NCBI RefSeq assembly: GCF_008831285.2
Contig: NC_045143.1
Coordinates: 10,363,503-10,427,502, forward strand
Length of the DNA stretch: 64,000 nt
Direction of reading: 5' to 3'
Source of the DNA: Nymphaea colorata
Lineage: Eukaryota; Streptophyta; Magnoliopsida; Nymphaeales; Nymphaeaceae
Shown here piece by piece: positions 26,221 through 38,200 of this stretch. The notes under the pieces were generated by a model, which made no database searches, was not told the DNA's origin, and was given only the letters and a program-made list of their open reading frames with translations. The position numbers and the translations under genes were made by a program. Position 1 is the first letter of the stretch. Each line of letters starts with the position of its first letter.

Positions 26221-29200
26221 TATTTATTTATTTACTTACTTATATGTACGCATTCTGCAGATTCTGTGTGTGTTTACATAAAATATATACAGAAACATAT
26301 TATAAACACAGAAAGATGTTCATGCTTTAGATAGAAAGAAAAAGAGTAATACAAAATATAGGCTGGATGCAGGTGAAGGACAAGCCAATTAAAAAAAGAG
26401 GTTGGAGATAGGTTAAATGAAAGATATTAAAAAGAAATCTAAATAAATTTTACATTTGATGGTCCAAAACATACTTCTCCTAACAAAGCCGGTGTCCCTT
26501 GTTGATGCCGGTGCCCTCTGTTGATGCCGGTGCCTTTTTTTGTTGCTGCCGACTGGTTCGTGATCATGGCAGTGTCTTCCTCTTCAACCGTCAACATTGA
26601 TCAGACTGAACTCGGGGCTTATAGAACTGAGAATGTTCCAGTTCAGGTCATTACCATTTGCCTTACCAAGGAAAACTATCTTCATTGGTCTGCTGCCATC
26701 ACTATGGGTATTGCTGGTCGAGGCTGTATTGCCTATGTGAATGGGAGTAAGGTTGAACCTGTTGCAACTAGTATGGCTTGGGATACTTGGTTTCTTGAGG
26801 ACAACCAGGTGAAAACTTGGATTGTCAATTCGGTGTCATATGATATTCAACCTCATTCTTCGTAAGAAGACTGCGAGGGATATGTAGATTATTTTGGAAC
26901 AAATGTATGGCTAGAAGAAGAGGAAGGTTCATGTGTATCAACTGTGTATCAACTGATGAAGGATGTGTATGCTCTAAGGCAAGGGGATCTCTCGGTCGCA
27001 GATTTCTATGCAACACTAAAATCCAAATGGGAGGATCTTGACTACCATTCAGATGATACTTGGAATTGTCCTCAAGACCAGATGCATTATGTGGCCAAAG
27101 AGTTGAGAATAGGATATTTCTATTCTTATCCAGACTAAACAATGAATTCGAAAATATAAGGAGTCAGATCCTTAATTCTGAAGAATCATTCAGTATTGAA
27201 GATGTTTACTCCTGTGTTGAAGCTAAAGAGCAAAGGCGTCTAGTCAAAAGTGGCAGAAAGGGGGATCACATGTCACATAATGAACGGTCAGCCTTGGTTA
27301 GTCGTGCCTCTATGGGAATTGTCTGTCCTCCTGGAAATGTACACACTGCAAGAAACTAGGTCACACTATGGAGTTTTGCTGGGACCTGCATCCTGAAAAG
27401 AAGAATAGTAGGGGGAGGTCTTTTGATGGGAAGAAGTCTGTCTCTAATGCAACAAACTCTAGTGAAGGCAAAGCTTCTATCTCTGCTGAACAGATTCGTG
27501 AGCTTCGAGCATATTTGAGTCAGATTGATATTGGTCAGGTCAAAGCGTCAGATGATGTGAAGGTCAATCATGCACTGGCTATTTCGGGTGAGAAAGGTAA
27601 TTCTTGCATGGGAGAGTGGATTGTTAACAGTGGTGCCACTCATCACATGATTGGCAATCCTAAGCTTTTCATGAATATAAGCTAACTTCTGGGAAGGAAC
27701 ATGTCTCTCATGTCGATGGTTTCTTTACATCTGTGGCAGGAAAAGGGGGTCTTTCTTTGTTAAACAATTTTTTAGTGCATGAAGCCTTACATGTTCCCCA
27801 TCTTCCCTTGAATCTTTTATCTGTTAGTAAGATTACAAAGGAGTCGAACTGTGAACTTATATTCTCTGCAAATCGTTGTGTTTTGCAGGACTTGGTGACA
27901 GGAAAGAAGATTGAGATTGGTTTGGTGTTTGAAGGCTTATATCGACTCCCTATCTGCGTGGCCATAGCTCCTATGACAACAGTTAGCAGGACCGAGAAGA
28001 AGAGGGAAGAGTGTCATCAGCTTTTTTTGTATTGGCATGAATGCCTTAGTCATCTCCCTTTTGGAATTTTAAAACAGTTGTTTCCTAATTTATGTTCTAA
28101 TTGGAACATTTGTATGTTATCTTGTGATGTGTGTCAGTTTGCTAAACATGTTAGGGTTTCGTATCCCATTTCAAATAGTTGTGCTCAATGTTATCTGTAT
28201 CGTACGATACGGACGCGTATCATATGATACGTATCGTATAAGTTAAGAAAACCTATACGAAACACTATTTAAATACGATACACATACGTATCGTACGCGT
28301 ATCGTATGAATCGTGCGATACGGTGACCGTATCGCACGATACAGGGGTGAACTCGGGCCCCTTTTTTTGCGTCTTATTTTGAAACGGACGCTCCTCTCTC
28401 TCTCTTTTCTTGTTTCTTAATGCTGCTAGAGACGTGGGAGGGAGAGATTTTCTCCATTGCATCAAGATTTGCGATACGGTCACCGTATCGCACGATACAG
28501 GGGTGAACTCGGGCCCCTTTTTTTGCGTCTTATTTTGAAACGGACGCTCCTCTCTCTCTCTTTTCTTGTTTCTTAACGCTGCTAGAGACGTGGGAGGGAG
28601 AGATTTTCTCCATTGCATCAAGATTTGCCGGTGAAGAAGCTTCCTTTCTCATTGTGGGGAGTCTTGGGACGGTGGTAAGCTTGGAGAAAGAGGGTTTTTT
28701 GGTTTTTAACACCAAGAAAGTAAGAAATAAGTCATTTTTGCCATTGAATCGTTCGTTTGTCTTATTTCCTACATTTATTTGTATGTTTTTACTTGTTTTG
28801 TGAAGATATAATGTCGGATCCTGCATGGCAGTGGTGTACAAGGGTGAATCCAAAAGATAAATTAAGAGTTAAATGCAATTATTGTAAGCAAATCATATCA
28901 GGAGGGATCTCTCGCTTTAAACACCATATAGTTGGTACACACAGCGATGTGGCTCAATGCAATGGCTCCCAAGAGAACCCATTGTCAGCGTATGTAAAGC
29001 ACCAGTGTCAGGAGCTTCTTGATACGGTGAAAGCAAGTAGGAATGAAAAGGAAATGGAAGATGCATAGAAAGAATATAGGGACCCACATGAAAAGGAAGA
29101 AAGTGAAGGTGAAGATGTTCAGCTTGAAGAAGAAGATGTTGGTGTCAGTTTGGGAACAGCTAAAGGTAAAGGCATCATGCATGGAGGTGGTTCTTCTGCA

Positions 29201-32200
29201 ACTGCAACCAGAAAAAAAAGAGATGCAAATATAAGTTCAGTTTCACGAGGACGTGGCAGGAGTCATAGTGATCGTACTGGTGGTGGTAGAGTACCTACTA
29301 TGAGGTCGAGCAATATGTCTGGTTCGATCAAGAATTTTTTTCCCAATTATACTGCTGTTGGTGCTCAGCCTGAGATTCATATAGCCATGCAATCAAAAGA
29401 TATTGTTGAAGCAGCAGATGAAACCATAGGAAGGTGGTTCTATGATGCATCCATTCACTTCAATGCAACAAACTCTTATCATTATCAGCCTATAGCAGAT
29501 GCGATTGCTAGTGTAGGGCGAGGGTATAAAACGCCCTCTTTTCATAAATTGCGAGGTAAAATTCTCAACAATATAGTTAGAGATGTGAAGTTATATTGTG
29601 ATGAACTAAAATTGAGTTGGAAAGCTACATGATGCAGTGTAATGGCAGATGGGTGGACAGACATCAAGAACAGAACATTGGTAAACTTCCTTGTATATTG
29701 CCCTCTTGGTACTATGTTCTTAAAATCTGTTGATTTGTCTGATACTCCTAAGACTGCTGATGTGTTGTTTGGGATTTTTGATAAAGTTATAGAAGAAGTT
29801 GGGCCTGAAAATGTCGTACAATTTATCACTGATAATGCAGCAAATTATAAAGCTGCAGGTGAAATGTTAGCAGCACGATATGGGACATTTTATTGGAGTC
29901 CATGTGCTGCTCACTGTGTAAATCTTATGCTTCAGGATCTTGGTGAAAGAGATGATATGAAGTTGACAGTTCATAGATGCCAAGAAATCACGAAGTTTAT
30001 TTATAATCATGCTTATGTCTTGAATTTGATGAGGAAATTCATAAATGGGGCTGAATTGATTCGACCTGCACAAACACGGTTTGCTACAAATGTTTTGACT
30101 GTGCAGGGTATAGTCAAGCAAAGAACTTCTCTCAGGCATATGTTTTCAAGTGATGATTGGGTTGCATATCCACATGCCTATAAAAGAAAGGCAACGACAG
30201 TTGTGGATACCATCTTCGATGCTGACTTTTGGGAATCATGTGTGCACTTATTGAAGATTTGTGTACCTCTAGTGAAAGTCCTCAGATTAGTTGATAGTGA
30301 AGATAGACCTTCTATTGGATATTTATATGAGTCTATGGACAGAGCCAAGGAGGCCATTAGAGATAATATGAAGGGGAAAAAGAAGTTGTACATGCCTATA
30401 TGGAAGATTATAGATGAAAGGTGGTCAGGACAACTTCATCGCCCACTTCATGCAGCAGCCTACTACATAAATCCTGCTATTAGATATCTTCCCACTTTTA
30501 AGAAAGACAGGGAGGTCGAGTATGGCATGTTGGATTGTATTGATGTATTAGTAAGTGATAGTAAAGAACAAGACGTTATCCATATGTCGATCAACAAATA
30601 TGATACGGCTTCTGGTACCATGGCGAGAGACACAGCAGTTCGATGCAGGACAACGCATCCAGGTATTGGAAAAAGAGACGTTATACTTTTTTTTTTTTTG
30701 TTTAGCTTTTATTCTACCTTCTCACATATTTATTCTGACAACATTTTTACTTTCCATCTATTATTAGATTTGTGGTGGGAAAGGTTTGGGCCTGATTGCC
30801 CAGAATTAAGGAAGCTTGCAATTAGAATCCTCAGCCAAACATGTAGTGCAACTGGATGTGAAAGAAATTGGAGTGTATTTCAACACATCCACAGTAAGAA
30901 GAGGAACAGGCTGAAACATAAAAGGTTGAATGACTTAGTTTACGTTCGTTACAATATGAAGTTGAGACAAAGGTAAACATTTGTTATACAAAATAGCAAA
31001 TTCTAATATATATTTTAATCTCTAACAATTTGTTCAATTTTTCTCTTGTTAGGCAACTACAAACAACATCTATGAGGAAGCATCACAATCAATATGATCG
31101 TATCTTCATTGACCATTTTGATATATTAGATTCTTGGGTTGAAGAAGAACCATCTGCAATAACTTGATGAGGACGATCTTGATTTTTTGAACGTTGAAGG
31201 AGCAGCAGAGATTATTGATGAAGGAGAGGCTGGGGGAGAGCAATGGAATGTTGGTGACATTCCATTTGCAATAGAGGGGATAGAAGAAGCAGTTAATGAA
31301 GAAAATAAAGATGATGATGAAGAATGAAGATGATGATGCAAATGACGATTGACGATGCTTTTTGTTTTGAGTTTTGAAAACTATGTCAATATGTTCTGAG
31401 TTTTGACTTCTGAACTTATGAATTGTGATGTAATTGAATACTCTTAGGTTGCTTAGTATGTTATTTTGTTTTTTGAATGTTTGATTTCTTATTTTGGAAT
31501 CTCTTGTTCATATGCATACTTCATAGGTCATACTTCATATACATGAATGATGAATATTCCTTTAAATACATTTTTCTTGAATTTTTCTGATTTTTACTAG
31601 TTTTTTCGGATTTTTTTAGAATTTTTCTGATTTTTCTAGAATTTTTCGGATTTTTTTAGAATTTTTTACAAATTAAAAAATTAATTTTACGATACGTTAC
31701 AATACATTTACAATACGTTACGATACGGCGTATAGGTCGGCCCGACCAATACACAATACGATACGGCAGTGATAACATTGGTCGTGCTAATAAAGCTTTC
31801 TCCCTAATTCATTCTGATGTGTGGGGGCCTTCGAAAATTCATTCTCGTGGTGGTTTTCAGTATTTTATAACTTTCATAGATGATTACTCAAGGAGTACCT
31901 TTGTCTACCTGTTGAAAGATCGTAGCGAAGTGCCTCATGTTATAGAAACTTTCATCCTCCTAGTAGAAAACCAGTATGGTGGCTCTGTCAAGACTTTTTG
32001 GTCTGATAATGTTCGTGAGTATATGTGTCAAACCGTTGAGGATTCCCTTTGAAAAAGGGGGATTGTTCATGAGACATCGTGCAGCTATACACCTCCTCAA
32101 AATGGGGTTGTTGAGAGAAAAAATCGTCAGTTGCTTAATGTTACCAGAGCTCTATTGTTTCAAAGGAATCTTCCAAAACGTTATTGGGGAGATGTTGTTG

Positions 32201-35200
32201 CCACTAGTGCATACTTGATTAACCGCATGCCTAGTCAAGTGTTAAATGAACGATCACCACACTCTATGCTTCCAATGATTAGTCAACTCTTTCATCTTCC
32301 CCCTAGTGTCTTTGGATGTGTTTGTTTCATTCATGATCACAACCCCAATGTGAGAAAACTTGATCCCAAGTCAATTAAGGAAATATTTATTGGGTATTCT
32401 CCTACTCAAAAGGGGTGTAAATGTCTAGATCCCACCACTGGTCGTGTTCACGTTACCAAGGATGTCACATTCTTGAAACATGTCTTCTATTTTGGTGAAA
32501 ATCCTCTTCAGGGGGAGATGTCAAGGGAAGAGTATTCTCCAAGTCAGGAAATTCAGTTTACAGATTTTTTGGACTACAGGCGCGAAGAAAATTCATCTGC
32601 TGAGGTGCCTGAAAAGGAGAAAAATGGAGAGTCTACTGAGGTGCTTGAACAGGAGAGGAATGGAGAGTGTTCTACTGAGACGAAAAATGAATGCAATCGT
32701 TTGTTTGGGCAGGTGTACTCTAAGAGAAGAGATTGTACAGATAAGGTGACTGATGGTGAGAATTCTACTCTGAATCTCAATCCTACTTCTTTCCTGGATG
32801 ACTCAAGTCGTGCTCAGGAGCAACTTGTTGAGGAAGATAGACAGATAGGAACTGAAAAGGAGGACCTTCCCATTGCCCTAAAGAAAGGTGTCAGGTCATG
32901 TACTCAACACTCCATTGGTAACTGTGTGTCTTATTCTAAATTAAGTACTGATTACAAATGTTTTGTATCCTCTTTGTCTGTGGCTGTGATTCCCAAGAAT
33001 GTTACAGAGGCTCAGAATGATCCTAAGTGGACTCATGCTATGCAAGAAGAGATGGAAGCCTTGGGCAGAAACCAAACATGTGAAGTGGTAAAGATTCCTG
33101 AAGCGGCTCATCTGGTTGGGTCCAAGTGGATCTACATCATTAAGTACAGACCAGATGGGAACGTTGAGAGGTACAAAGCTCGTCTGGTGGCCAAGGGGTT
33201 CAATCAAAAATATGGCATCAACTACTTAGAGACGTTTGCTCTTGTTGCGAAGATGAAGACTGTTAGAGTTATTATTTCTTTAGCAGTATTGAATGGTTGG
33301 AAGATGTGCCAACTTGACGTTAAAAATGTCATTCTCATCAGAGATCTTGAAGAAGAAGTGTATATGTGTATGCCCCCCGGTTTTGTGAGACCTGAAAAAT
33401 GTTGTAAACTGAAAAAGGCTTTGTATAGGCTTAAACAGTCTCTCCGAGCATGGTTTGAACGTCTTAGACTTGTAATGAGAAAACATGGCTACAAACAAGG
33501 AAATTGAGATCATACCCTGTTTGTAAAGAGGATGGAGGGCAAGGTTACTCTTTTGTTATTTTATGTTGACGATATGATCGTTACAGGTGATGATGAAGAA
33601 GAAATAGCAAGATTAAAGGGTTTACTATCTCCTGAATTTGATCTCAAGGACCTTGGCAAACTAAAGTATTTTCTTGGCATTGAAATTGTCAGATCAGGAA
33701 CGAGTCTTGTGCTAAATCAAAGGAAGTATACCTTGGATCTACTGAAGGAGACAGGGAAATTAAGGTGCAGACCGGCTTCCACTCCTTTGGATGCTGGACA
33801 CAAACTCAGTAGTAAAGATGGAGAACCTCTTTGTGAAGAAGCTAAGGGGGGATATCAATGTCTAGTTGGTAGATTGATATAGCTCACTCTGACTAGACCG
33901 GATATCACCTTTGTTGTAAATGTGATGAGTCAGTTCATGCACGCGCCTATGGATGCTCACTTGAAGGCTCTAGACAAAATCTTGTGTTACTTGAAGAAGA
34001 ATCTAGGCAAGGGACTTCTATATGTGAAACAATGGTCTATTGAGATTGAAGGGCATTTAGATGCAGACTGGGCAGGCTGCGTTGATACTAGAAAATCTAC
34101 TTCAGAATACTGCATCTACTTGGGGGGAAATCTAGTTGTTTGGAGAAGCAAAAGACAAGACGTTCGCTCTCGCTCGAGTGCAGAGGCTGAGTATAGGGTT
34201 GTTGCTACTGGAGTGTCAGAATTACTGTGGCTGAGGGTCTTGCTGACTACATTGGGATAGAAACTGAAGGGCCTATGAAGATGTATTCTGATAACAAGTC
34301 TGCAATCAATCTGGCTAACAATCCGGTGTTACATGACCGAACAAAGCACATTGAGATTGACCATCACTTCATCAGAGAAAGAATTGATGTCAAAGAGTTG
34401 ATACTACCCTACATGAAGTCTGAAGATCAAACTGCCGATATTATGAATAAAGCCTTACATGTAACTCCATTTGAAAGAAATGTATCCAAGTTGGCCATGT
34501 TTGATATGTATGTCCAACTTGAGGGGGAGTGTTGAAGGTTTTCTGTATTCGGGTTTGGGTCTGGACCCGATCCAGTGAGCTCTGGTTTGGGGACTACTTA
34601 TATCATTGTCAACCCTAATCTTCTATGTCACATAGGTACGGGTGCGGGTACCGATGTGGGTACGGGTACTGACCATTTCCAAAAAACTTGGGTGCGGGGT
34701 ACGGCCGTATATATAAACAATAAGTAATACTTAGAAAATATGTATCAAAATAAAAAATATACATCAACATAAACAAATAAATAACATAGAAAATATATAT
34801 CAATGACTCTTGCAGCAGTGTGTTTAAAAAACCTATGAAAAACTTTAAACATATGGACAACCAAGCAGCCCCTTAGTCAAATATGAACATTAATCGAATT
34901 TTCACATCTAAAGAATAGAATAAAAAGTAAGGTGGAAAAAATTAAATCAAAGTAAAATTAAGCAGTTTGAATCTATAGGTACCCAAGTGTCAAAGTACCC
35001 ATTTTGGGTACGGGTACGGCAACACGGGTACGTGGACCTTACTGAGGTACCCATGTGACTTAGCTAATCTTGTGTGTTAAAGAAGTTCTAAGAGAGAGAG
35101 AGTCTGACGGCTAGTGGGCACCAGACCTCCTCACCCGTGGTTTTTTCCCTCTCTGTTGAGGGTTCTCGATGTTACATCCGTGTTCGATCTTTATTTCTCG

Positions 35201-38200
35201 TGTCTCTACTGTTTCAACACATACAACCAAATATAATCCATTCACATTCTTACAAATGGAAAAATAATGCCAAATATAAATAATAAACATATTCTGGTAA
35301 AGTATGACCATAGTTCAGGGAGTACCATGAATCAAATGGGCATCTTCCCTTGATTAGGAAAAAAATATAAGATAGTTTGGGCCAATGGGATAAGCTATAT
35401 ATACATAAAGAAGAACTTGAAGTAGCTAACTCACTTCTCGATGAAAGTACACATATCAATGTGAAGCATCACAAATATGGGCAGAAAAATAAGTTTAAAT
35501 TCAGTTGAATTACAATATAAAAAAGGCAAATACTTGCTATTTGCATGTTCCCTCGGATCATTAATGGGTAAAAACTATATCAGTTGAGAGATCAAGTAGC
35601 CACTGAGCATCACGTGAATTCCAAGTATCAAGAATCCCAACAGTCAGTGCCTGCTCACCTGCTCTATGCCCTCCACCTCTGCTTGCTCGGAATAATTCGA
35701 GGGAAAAATAAACGAACAAAAGGACAAACCCAAGAAGAATAATGGAACTAAACCCATATGGGAGCTATAATCTACAGCAACAACAGGTAAGCAGAAAATG
35801 AGAAAAACATGACATTGTCAGAGAAAAACCATATGATTCTTTGAACAGCACCAGACCCAATTGAAGACCTTGCTTGAATGTGCATACCCCATCTCAGTAT
35901 ATAATGCAGTCTCGTTTGAAAAACAAAACAAAGCCAGTCAGAACTCAGAAGCTTAATCCTCAAAATCTTTTTTTACAGAAATAGCCAACCTAATACGCAT
36001 AGACCATCAGACCTCCTGAAAATCTAAATATCCTGAAATAACTTAAAATGGCTCATTGTGACAACCATAATCCTGTCCCATCCAATACCAAGTTTTATAT
36101 CCATGCAAGATAATCAGATTGCATGGAGTTCGTCCAATGAAAAATTATTAAAAAATAAAAATAGGAAAGCAGCCCATAAGTACATCCAAAAACTGAGCAA
36201 CACCAGCCACCATATCAACTTCTAACAGTTCATATACGGAGATTATTTTTGGTCAACAAGCATGAACACCATCCACGCCATTATTAGCATGTGCGATATC
36301 GTTCCTGGCGATCTACTTTAGTCCATCAAGAGTGAAAAAATTATACCACTACAATTTCTGGTTTCTTGGTTGTCAAAAAAGTAAACACTGTGTGGCCCAA
36401 AATCACCATTACTTACTGAAAGTTTTAAACATAAACAACAGGTACACAACCTGGAAAATGGACCAAAGAAATTTTGTTCTTGACATCCTAGTTGAAAAAT
36501 AAAGATCTAGGAAACAAATAGTTACCTGGACACACTGCCATATCCCTTTGCAACAACCACAGTAACATCATCAACCTTAACTGCATCCACATTATTATGC
36601 ATAAAGTATGAAATATAAGAGATTAAAATCAAAATACATATCACCTTCAAATGTAGGTCAATAAGAAACTCTAACCTTTTACAACTTTCATTTGTGAGTC
36701 CAACTTCACAGTGATATCAGAGCGGTATGCATCAAGGACGCGACAAAGGTAGCCTTTTAGTGGCCCAACACGAATGCGCAGAGTTTGACCAACATAGAAG
36801 TCCCCATTGGTACTTCTAGATCGGAAACCAGCTGAATAAGCACAGAATAACCAGGAAATCAGTGCTAGATACCAGAATTAGTTTACTTAAAAGCCAGACT
36901 AAACCATAATGGTACCCGCAGCTGGACGTTCCCTATGCTGATGAGGACTTTTTGGGGGCTCTTCCGGCTCTGGCTCTGGCTCTGCTGACAGTGATGTTGA
37001 TGCTTCAAAACCTGGAGGAACAGGCCCAAAAAACTGCAGGGGCCCAAAGATAGGTGAGCATGGGGTGTCCATGAAAGAAAATAAAACACCAATAACTTAT
37101 GGATCTTACGCTTTCGTCAGATGGACCATGTGAATATTTAATAGCCTCACAGTTCTTTGTTTGGGCACAACAAAAACCATTGGCTTCTATTTGGTTGTTG
37201 TCATAGATGAAAAGAATCCCTTGGATAATGTGCTTAACTATCCCTTGCTTACCCTGCAAATTGGAAATTCGGAATGTTTATCATGCACACAAAATGTTAA
37301 ATCTTAAAATAGAACATTTCAAACTACACATGGGACCTCCAGAGAAAGAAGTTCCAAGCATGTAATGGAACTTGACCTTGAATGGCCCCTTGAGAATTCT
37401 CACGACATCATTGAGTGATATGAGATTCGAATTATGGTCCAAAGAAGTAGTCTCTTCTTCCCACTCCTGTTGTTTTATATCCCGCATTGTCACAGTTGTC
37501 GTCTCCAATCTTTCACAATTTCCCTTGAGAATCTAGACCAACGAAAATTTCCTTAGGGATATAGTTCACAAGCCAAAGAAAATGCATGCTTCTAGTACCT
37601 GAAAGCAGTCACCATCAATACCTATGATAACACCAAATCTCTTCTTCCTGGGTACCAAAAGGGATGGCAAGAAATGAAAAGGCTCAGTGACCAATTAGAA
37701 AATACTATCATGAAAAGATGAAGCCAAATTTGAACAAGGACTGTGCTAACTTACTCCAAGAAGACAAGATCAAAGAGTTCCCATTCTCTCATGTCATACG
37801 AAACCAATGAACTGCTACCTTTTCCATTATCTACCTTGTTCACCTCCTTGGATTTGTTATTCGCTTTTTCACCAACCAATGAACTGCCTTTTCCATTATC
37901 TACTTTGTTCACCTCCTTGGATTTGTTATTCCTTTTTTCACCATATAGCTTAGAGAGCCACAGATCATCCTTTGTTGAAACTCTTTTTGAATCTTTGAAT
38001 TGCTCAAGCTCAATATCAGAAGGCCGAACATCCCAGCAATTCAGTGATTCAAGTCGCACCTTTTTGTACAAGAAACCATCTTTAAGCGTCAAACCACCAA
38101 TAGTTTCAAAAACTTCTCCAGTCCTCTGGTTACGTTTTAATTTAACAAATTGCTGCAGCTTCCTTCACAGTAAGAAGATTAAAAATAACCATATAAGTCA

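Larger units (their letters stand above)
28186..31780 (+). mobile_element. hAT transposon, 3.6 kb, inserted in the copia element
   Basis: Perfect 10-bp terminal inverted repeats CAATGTTATC (28186-28195) and GATAACATTG (31771-31780) are flanked by 8-bp duplications GTTGTGCT (28178-28185) and GTCGTGCT (31781-31788), one mismatch. Subterminal regions are dense in palindromic CGTATCGTACGATACG-type motifs at both ends, as expected for transposase-binding sites. The interior carries a BED / DUF659 / hAT-dimerisation transposase remnant on the plus strand. The copia integrase region continues in register across the insertion, confirming that this element came later. Confidence 0.93.
26566..34535 (+). 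pseudogene. Copia gag-pol remnant (interrupted)
   Basis: Gag starts at about 26566 (MAVSSSS) with a retrotransposon gag/UBN2-like region (residues LTKENYLHWSAAI). Protease reads WIVNSGATHHM near 27616-27648; the catalytic Asp of the usual DSGA motif is Asn here. The pre-integrase zinc region (27990-28170) is cut by the hAT insertion, and integrase resumes at about 31796 (FSLIHSDVWGP). Reverse transcriptase runs from 33020 (QLDVKN near 33310, YVDDMIVTG at 33562-33588). RNase H ends at 34158-34250 and beyond (RSRSSAEAEYR). Several frameshifts and stops (for example at 26863, 27683, 32050, 33505 and 33880) mean it cannot make an active polyprotein. Confidence 0.85.
26521..35219 (+). mobile_element. 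Ty1-copia retrotransposon without visible 5' LTR, split by a hAT element
   Basis: Copia-order domains (gag, protease, integrase, reverse transcriptase, RNase H) run on the plus strand, antisense to KTF1, from about 26566 to 34535. A polypurine tract GAGGGGGAG (34521-34529) directly precedes the 3' LTR, 34530-35219, which starts TGTTGAAGG and ends TTTCAACA. Without the MITE inserted in it, that LTR is about 240 bp. I find no matching 5' LTR or primer-binding site upstream of the gag start, so the 5' end has been lost or the copy is truncated. The coding frame is broken many times and by the hAT insertion at 28186-31780. Confidence 0.88.

Noticed and set aside
26172-26520. 5' LTR of the copia element
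   Set aside because: No similarity to the 3' LTR start (TGTTGAAGG...) and no Met-tRNA primer site is visible.
28257-28627. CRISPR-like array of GATACG repeats
   Set aside because: The repeats have no regular spacers, lie within the terminal regions of a hAT transposon, and the organism is a plant.
35659-35678. Adding this small exon to the KTF1 model
   Set aside because: Exon 13 already joins exon 14 (24198-24237) in phase, and including 35659-35678 would put exons 14 and 15 out of frame. Kept as a finding.
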